64,000 bases of DNA. Source: Annona cherimola. Lineage: Eukaryota; Streptophyta; Magnoliopsida; Magnoliales; Annonaceae. Location of the stretch: assembly GCA_030490835.1 (NCBI GenBank), contig CM059971.1, positions 27,211,817-27,275,816 on the forward strand, given 5' to 3'. Below are positions 57,387 through 64,000 of this stretch, piece by piece. Position numbers and translations under genes: made by a program. Position 1 is the first letter of the stretch. Each line of letters begins with the position of its first letter. The notes beneath the pieces are model-generated. The model had not been told where the DNA came from and searched no databases. It worked only from the letters and a program-made list of their open reading frames with translations.

Positions 57387-59082
57387 TGTTGGTCCCGAGT
57401 TTATAGCTATTACCCAAGAAGGGAGGGGTGAATTGGGTATTTTTAAATTTTCACTTAAATAGAAAATTTTTTCTTGTTTAATTTAATTCCCTTAATGAAA
57501 TAAATGAATAATATGGAGAGAGATAAAGCAATAAAAGCAGAAATGCAAACGACAGCAGTAGACAAAGATTTTATAGTGATTTGGGCAACCTCCTCTACTC
57601 CACTCTTTCAAGCTCGCACCCTTTGTGACTTGAGTTCCACTAACGTATTCTCAAATATAGTTAGAGCAGCAACTCTCTTTTAGATTCTAGCTCTAGGGAG
57701 CATGCACAAGTCACAGCACAAGTAGGTAACGAGTTACACTCAAGTCACAAAGCTATTTGCTTTTTACTTGGTTCAAACACCAATATCAAACCAAGTATCA
57801 TATACAAATATTGAATCAAATAAAGAAAACTACACTTTACAGATTTTGTAGGTAGGTTTTAGCTCTTGGAAGAACTTGTAGAAGAAAAGATTTGATCAGC
57901 AATGTAGTTTGCAGCAAGTTGGAGCTAAGTTCTTCTTTTGAAACTTGTGTTGATCACTTAATTCTTGGAGAGGATGGTAGTTTGATCTCAGTAAATACTT
58001 TCTCTAACCTCTAGCACGTTCACTTGAATGCTCTTTATAATTGTGGAGTAAATTAAAACGTTTGGTGGTAGGTGGCGTGCATTTAATGTATCAACATTTG
58101 AATTTTTCCTACCGTTGCAACCCAAGTCGCATGTGGAGTCGACTTTAAATACAACTTTGCCCAAGTCGTAGACTAGAGTCGACTTCGGGTGCAACTTCGG
58201 TCTCTAGCATATTCAAGTTCCACTTCAAGTCGACTTGGTCCTGGACTTGACCCAAGTCATAGGTGAAGTCGACTTCGGGTGCGACTTTAGTTTCTGTATG
58301 TACTTGTTGGAACTTGAATTTCTTGAGAGCGATCTTGATTGTTTGTTATTCATCTTATCTTGTTCTTCCACTGATATTCTTGATCTTGAAAATTTGTTCT
58401 TGGAATTTGACATATTCATCTTTTCTTGGAGGCTTGTCTTCATGCCTTGAACATAGAATGATTTGATTTCCTTGATTTTGCAGTCCATAGATGTAACCTA
58501 AATAATTTTCCTTTGAGTAATATACTATCTTGTATGATTAAATTAGGTACTTTTGCTTGTCTGAACTATACATTTCTTTATTCTGACTCAAGTCGGATGT
58601 TTGGGTTGACTTGGGTTCCAACTTCAATTAAGTCGCATGTAAAGTCGATCTGGGGATGCTACTTTACCCAAGTCGCACATGGAGTCGACTTTGGTTGCGA
58701 CTTCACCTGTCTTAGTTCCCAATTTTAGTGCTAGAAGGTTTGAGCATCTGAAGTCAATAGTGGAGTCGACTTGGGTCTGCGACTTCACCCAAGTCACGTT
58801 GGAGTTGACTTGGACCGCGACTTCACTTGTCTTAATTCTAAATTTCAGCACTGGAATGTTTTGCTCTTTCCAAGTCGATCCTGAAGTCGACTTGGGTATC
58901 AACTTCACTCAAGTCGATAGCTGAGTCGACTTGGCTTTGTGACTTGGTCTACCAGGTTCTGAATTTTAAGTTTTTAGCCTTTAAACAATTTCAACAAGTT
59001 ACATTAGTACCCAAAACATTCTCAAATTTAGTTGTTAATCATCAAAATATAGATTGTGCTTAATTTGCAATTGATTCCAACA
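57387..59082 (-). mobile_element. Solo LTR of the AGTCGACT-rich copia family, 1,696 bp
   Basis: Ends TGTTGG and CCAACA are perfect 6-bp inverted repeats, flanked by CTAAC on both sides, with no primer site or internal sequence attached: a solo LTR left by LTR-LTR recombination. It aligns along its length with the LTR at 1443-3146 (AGGGAGGGGTGAATTGGGTA near the left edge, TTCTAGCTCTAGGG, the AGTCGACT clusters, TTAATCATCAAAA near the right edge). Orientation follows the gag-bearing copy: minus strand. A degraded TATA-like TTTATAATT (minus strand) lies near 58040. Confidence 0.88.
58118..58955. repeat. Palindromic-unit clusters in the solo LTR (~11 units)
   Basis: AAGTCG..AGTCGACTT..GCGACTT units lie at about 58123-58300 (four, one shortened) and 58587-58955 (seven), separated by ~290 bp without units, the same two-cluster layout as at 2187-3030. 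Several units keep AGTCGACT exactly; others have one change (GGTTGACTT, AGTTGACTT). Confidence 0.85.
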
Positions 59083-59087
59083 CTAAC
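59083..59087. repeat. Target-site duplication CTAAC (right)
   Basis: Repeat of 57382-57386 directly after CCAACA. Confidence 0.7.
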
Positions 59088-60420
59088 AGCATCTAACGAC
59101 ATCTAACAATATCTAACTTTTGATATTAATAACTTAATCATAATTTAACACATGTAATATGATTCTAAGCCCCTTATAAGGTTATTTATACCTTAATTAC
59201 AGAATTCGAAACCTAAATAATAGGATTTAATGACATTCACTTTATTTAATTGCATCTAACTGCATCTAACAACATCTAATGACCTCTAACAACATTTAAC
59301 CAGATCTAACAACATCTAACATCATCTAACTTTTGATATTAATAAGTTAATCCTAATTTAATTCCTGTAATATGATCCTAAGCTCCTTATAAGGTCATTT
59401 ATACCCTAATTATAGAATTTAAAATCCAAATAATAGGACTTAATAAAATCCACCTTAATTTAATAATATCTAACAACATTTATCTGCATTTAATAATATC
59501 TAACAGTATCTAATGACATCTAACAATATCTAACCAGATCTAACGACATCTAACAATATCTAACTTTTGATATTTATAAGTTAATCTTAATTTAACACAT
59601 GTAATATGATTCTAAGTCCTTTATAAGGTGATTTGTACCTTAATTACAGAATTTAAAACTCAGATAATAGGATTTAATAAAATTCATCTAAATCTAACAG
59701 CATCTAACAGCATCTAACGACATCTAGCTGCATCTAATGATATCGAAAGACATCTAACTAGATCTAACGACATCTAACAATATTTAACTTTTGATATTAA
59801 TAAGTTAATCCTAATTTAACACTTGTAGTATGATCCTAAGCCCCTTATAAGGTCATTTATACCTTAATTATAGAATTTAAAATCTGGATAATAGTATTTT
59901 ACGAAATCCACCTTAATCAAATGATATCTAACAACATCTAACTGCATCTAACAGTATCTAACGATATCTAACAACATTTAACGATGTCTAACAACATCTA
60001 ATAATATCTAACTTTCGATATTAATAAACTAATCCTAATTTAACACCTGTAATATGACCCTAGGTCCCTTATAAAGTCATTTATACCTTAATTACAGATT
60101 TTAAAACCCAGATAGGATTTAATGAAATCCGTTTTAATCTAATGACATCTAACAACATCTAACTGCATATAACAGTATCTAAGAAGATATAACGACATCT
60201 AACAACATCTAACTTTTAATATTAATAAGTTAATCCTAATTTAACACTTTTAATATGATTCTAAGCTCCTTATAAAGTCATTTATACCTAAATTATATAA
60301 TTTAAAACCCAGATAATTGGATTTAATGAAATCTACCTAAATCTAACAATATCTAACAATATCTAACAACATCTAATAATATCTAATAGGATCTAATAAC
60401 ATTTAACAATATCTAATTTT

Positions 60421-61330
60421 AATATTTTAAAAATATTTTACATAATTTGTGTATTTTACAAAAGATATATACTTAATAATTCATTTCAGAACTATGTAAA
60501 CTTTTAAATAATTTTAAAACTAAATAAATATATAAATTTATAATTAAAAATAATAAGTAAATTAAATTAAATGAAATAGAAATATACGTAAATATATAAA
60601 ACCATAATAATTATTATATATGACTTTTAAAACTAAAATTGTAATAAATTATATTTATTTAAATTATATATAACTATAATTTAGATTTAATATATAAATG
60701 TATGTTACATTTTGGGATTAGTTAAATAATCAATTTAGTAAATAACTATATTTAATAGAAATTTATAATAAAATTTATTAAAATTATAAAATAATATTGT
60801 TACAGTTTATATTATAAATTTAATGTATTAATATACTAATTGTGATTTATTCTTACTAGAATTATTAAATTTAAAATAAAAATAAAAATTTATTTACTTC
60901 AAGTGAAATCAATGTAAAATTATTAATTTAATAAATATTTACATTGAATAAAAAATTTATGAAAAATCTTCATGTCATTGAACACCTCTAAATAAAGTCC
61001 AATCAAATTTATAGTCTGATGAAAATTTTTGATATAAAACTATAATTTAGATTTAAATAAACTAAATATATATGATTTTTGGGACTGATTTAATAATTAA
61101 TTATTTTTATTTAGTAAAAAATTATTTAATAAATCCACCTAAATCTAACACTGACTGTAAACTTTTATATGTATTTCTATTTTTCACACATAAAATACGA
61201 AAATTGCATTTAATAAAGCGCCTTTTGTGTTTTTTTATAAAATACAATTTTCTTATAAAATTTTTTGTTAAATAATTTGGGGAATGATTATTGGTTTATT
61301 AAAATAATTAGGGAAGAATTGTAAAATTAT
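60421..61330. other. Very AT-rich sequence, no gene seen
   Basis: Almost entirely A and T, with no supported frame. Short TATATAACTATAATTTAGATTTAA-like pieces recur at ~60665 and ~61040. Confidence 0.4.
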
Positions 61331-61960
61331 TTGAATAGTTCATTTTGCAAAATAAGCCGCATGTGCACCAAAGTACTGTGCATCGATAGAGTACTAAACT
61401 CCAGTGCTCCACCATCTTCCTCTTTCCGAAGCCATGGTCGCAGGAACCCATCTTCTTTTATATGCATTTTTTCTTTCCGATGTCAACAGAGGTAGTGTAT
61501 TTTCCACTCTGTAGCCGGCCAAGAAAATTTCCAACCGTCCTTGCTCAAATCTAACACCAACAGCAGTATTTTATCCCCAAAATCGGGTGGCTCCTTACTT
61601 TTAAGATCTGGCTCCAGCAATCAGCACTCAGCAAATCGGAGCCGATCGATTGATTTTTGATAGAAACTGCTGTATATCGACAGTAAACAAAGACAGTAGC
61701 CAGGGCCATTTTGCATCTCCCAATCAGATTTTTTTCTCCAAAGCTTTGTCCCCCACCTGAAACAAACAAATCTAGGATCCATTCACCGGCTATTAGATTC
61801 ATGGCCATCAACAACAGATCTAAAGAAAAAATCCATGAAGAAAGAAAGGGCAGGAGCGGTGCCAACTTGTGCATGCTACCTAGGGAGATTTGGGAAAGGA
61901 GAGGAGAGAGAGAAAGGGGCAGAGAAGAGTATGAACAATCGACACCCTAGGTAGAGAATT
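61331..61960. other. GC-richer block with weak similarity to the gypsy LTR U3
   Basis: CAGTGCTCCACCATCTTCCTC and GAAGCCATGG (61412-61436) echo TAGTGCTCCACCATTTTCCTC and GCAGCCATGG in the Athila-type LTRs (26122-26168). This may be a diverged LTR of a relative. Two overlapping short frames on opposite strands (61551-61874 and 61711-61950) have no recognisable domains. Confidence 0.35.
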
Positions 61961-62689
61961 TTGAGTTACCAAAACTACCCTTTTGAATCCAAACCATCGA
62001 ATGGAAATCAACGGTGGATAACTAACTTCCTATGAGAGAATCACAAGAAAAGCTTCCTATGGGTTGGGCCTCTTCTTTCAGATTCTTCAAAGGGTTTCAA
62101 AGATGGCCTAAGATGAATGGGATGACTTCTATTCTCATAACTGCAGGTGTTCATTTGATGCTAACAATTTTTATTAGCTGAGTGTTGGTAACAATTTTTG
62201 TTAATGTTCATTTGTGAATGGCCTTTTTTTCCGATGTTAAGGTTAGGGAGGGATATTTTCATTGTAACTGTCCTAGAGGGTTTCATTTGCTAAAGAGGAT
62301 CTATTATCATTGACCATGCCCCTGCCAAAGAGTGTCTATGTTGGTCTGATCAAATCAACATTCCAAGCTTTTATTGAATCTGTAACACTTCCTTATTAAA
62401 TCTTCAAATTGCATACTCGTTAAGTGGCTCGAAGTTGCCATTATTGTGGTTCCACCATCACCTTGCTGATAACTCATCTTAGTAAGGGATCATTTCAATA
62501 AATAAATTTCCTGGCCATAAGGTTATTAGATCTAAAGGATTATTCCTCCTTACCAACAAGTCAATTAGATCTAAAGGACCATCTAACTAAGGGTCTTTCA
62601 TCCTTATTTGTCTTATCCAAAACGCTTTAACCGAGCCTTATCAATAATCATTTTTATCATTTTAGTGGGATTTTACTTGTGATAAAGGT
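61961..62689. other. Unassigned sequence of moderate GC
   Basis: No gene recognised. It could be host intergenic sequence or an old element. Confidence 0.3.
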
Positions 62690-63350
62690 TTCAATTTGGT
62701 CCAAAGTTCGGCTAAACCAAATTCGAGTCCTAAATCATCTAAGAAGGTAAAATGAGAGAGACTCAGGTGTTACATGGAAAAGAGTGGCTAGTGAACACCT
62801 AGGTCACCTAAACACCATAGGTTGATTCTAGCTATACTTCCATTATTAGTTACATGAAATGAGATACAAGATTGGGTGGTTTTCTCTTCCTATTGTGGAA
62901 CTTCCTCATTCACTCTTCTCTCTGGAGAGAAGAGTTAGGAGGTTGCTACCTTTCATCCCTGATGCATGGATCCTCAAAAAGAGTTTACTAAATTAAACCC
63001 AAACTACCCCAATGAGACTAACCAACTCTAAGCAACTGGACTTGAGGGATTCTGCCCACCCTAGGTATTTCACATCCAAGGAGTGGAGGGCTAATTTTAT
63101 ATATGGTTAGGAAGATAATTTACACTAAGTGTTAAAGGGAGATTTGAAATCATCTCATTAGATTATTTTCTCAGTGAAGTGGTCGCTTCTGATAAGTTAA
63201 GTGCTGAACAAGGCATACTATGTGCAACTTATGATGACTTAAGTCAATCTTGCCTCCTAGGCTACAAACTTATTATTAGTGTTGGATGATGATGCCCCAC
63301 TTGATGGTTACATCATTAATAGGCTTCCTTAATTAAAAATTAAGTTTTTA
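62690..63350. repeat. Dispersed repeat copy 3
   Basis: 62690-62960 resembles 49870-50140 and 56690-57005 (CTAAACCAAATTCGAGTCCTAA, GTTACATGGAAAAGAGTGG, GTGAACACCTAGGTCACCTAA), and 63275-63345 resembles 50810-50890. The copy near 50 kb is split by the TRIM-like insertion; this one is not. Confidence 0.5.
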
Positions 63351-64000
63351 TTATGGTGAAATTGTTGTATTTATCCAATCTTACTGTTCTCAAGTGGGGC
63401 CCAACTCTTGTGCTTCGAAGGCTTAAGCCTCAAGAGAGGCTAATCATGTGAGCTTTACTATTCTAGAGATTGTCTCTTTCTCTAAGGTTGTCCCGGTGTC
63501 AATGGCTATTTAGGTTGAGGAATTGGCTGTTTGCTCAACCTTTAACATTTATTCCCTATAAAATCGTGATTGCTATTCGAGATGATGATCTTTGTATATT
63601 TTTGCCCAAAGAACTGAGGGAATATGGTCTACTGGCTCTAGTATCATCATTAGGTCATTCTCTACCTATCTCTTCTAGGTGCTCCAAGGACTAGCCATTG
63701 ATCCTTTCTATGATGTAGTCAATTAATGTAGCTAGCCAAAATTGCTACTTCTCCTATTTGATAGTATGTCAATGTCCATTTGGTGCTAATCTCTTCTAAG
63801 TGCTCCAAGGACTAGCTGTTGATTTCAAGCATGAATCAACTTCATGATCTTTTTAAGCTCCTCCTCACATTTTCAAAAAACACTTTGTATTTTATAAGGG
63901 CATAGGTTCATGCATTAAGAAAATATTTTCATCCAAATGTTCCTGCTTTTTTGCTACTTTGGCTATACAATCCGTACTGATCATAATAGCATTGAGATTT
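63351..64000. other. Unassigned sequence with a short direct repeat
   Basis: TCTTCTAGGTGCTCCAAGGACTAGCC (63670) and TCTTCTAAGTGCTCCAAGGACTAGCT (63793) are near-identical and ~123 bp apart. A 74-codon frame at 63470-63694 spans the first copy and has no recognisable domain. Confidence 0.4.

Larger units (their letters stand above)
57360..60420 (+). repeat. ATCTAAC minisatellite with higher-order period, interrupted by a solo LTR
   Basis: Outside the solo LTR (57387-59082) the array is built of ~9-10-bp units (ATCTAACAAC, ATCTAACGAC, ATCTAACTGC). These alternate with a longer spacer containing TTTTGATATTAATAAGTTAA, TAATATGATCCTAAGC, CCTTATAAGGTCATTTATAC and AATAGGATTTAATGAAATCC. The CTTATAA landmark occurs at about 59173, 59386, 59620, 59844, 60068 and 60269, a higher-order period of 201-234 bp over six copies. 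Only about three minisatellite units precede the LTR. No coding capacity. Confidence 0.9.

Noticed and set aside
59083..60420. Telomere-type repeat
   Set aside because: The unit is ATCTAAC with variable spacers, not CCCTAAA/TTTAGGG, and a long spacer recurs.
57360..60420. CRISPR array
   Set aside because: Units are 9-10 bp with no unique spacers of constant length, and the DNA is clearly eukaryotic.
61551..61950. Overlapping frames of 107 and 79 codons on opposite strands
   Set aside because: They overlap each other in a GC-richer LTR-like block and show no domain or coding signature that would favour either.

Overview
This window looks like plant nuclear DNA, probably heterochromatic intergenic sequence from a flowering plant. 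It is very AT-rich, has no recognisable host gene, tRNA or rRNA, and is built from nested, mostly decayed LTR retrotransposons, foldback MITE-like elements, minisatellites and old AT-rich filler. The species cannot be named from the sequence alone.

Left part (1-5.7 kb). The 5' end of a Ty1/copia element lies on the minus strand. It has a long, still open gag frame running off the window, an initiator-Met tRNA primer binding site, and a ~1.7 kb LTR full of palindromic units centred on AGTCGACT. A decayed Ty3/gypsy LTR-like block with a TATA box follows (4.34-5.71 kb). From 5.7 to 25 kb there is filler with a 137-bp triplicate, a ~411-bp tandem duplication, an inverted duplication around a possible exon fragment, several foldback elements, and an LTR-like block (15.55-16.35 kb) with a cluster of heat-shock-element-like sites upstream of its TATA box.

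Centre (25.1-38.6 kb). A 12-kb Athila-type Ty3/gypsy element occupies 25663-37636. It has 2.3-kb LTRs, a tRNA-Asp primer site, gag, protease, RT, RNase H, a DD35E integrase, a polypurine tract and an AGACC target duplication. Its gag-pol is broken by five in-frame stops and two frameshifts. It sits inside an older copia-type LTR on the plus strand (25137-38623) that is distantly related to the one at the left edge. The two gypsy LTRs are identical over their first 775 bases but show roughly 50 differences in the rest.

Right part (38.6-64 kb). There are probable chromovirus-type LTR remnants (minus strand ~38.65-40.98 kb; plus strand ~42.1-45.2 kb), foldback elements (45.26, 45.66, 49.1 and 55.15 kb, the last with a 9-bp target duplication), and a short TRIM-like element at 50253-50775 with a 5-bp target duplication. 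A 1.7-kb copia solo LTR (57387-59082, target duplication CTAAC) is inserted in a tandem array of ATCTAAC-type minisatellite with a ~201-234-bp higher-order period that runs to 60.4 kb. The last 3.5 kb hold decayed repeats.

Nothing here forms an operon or pathway. The genes that can be read are retrotransposon genes acting in one replication cycle: capsid, protease, reverse transcriptase/RNase H and integrase. Everything else is regulatory or structural DNA of mobile elements.
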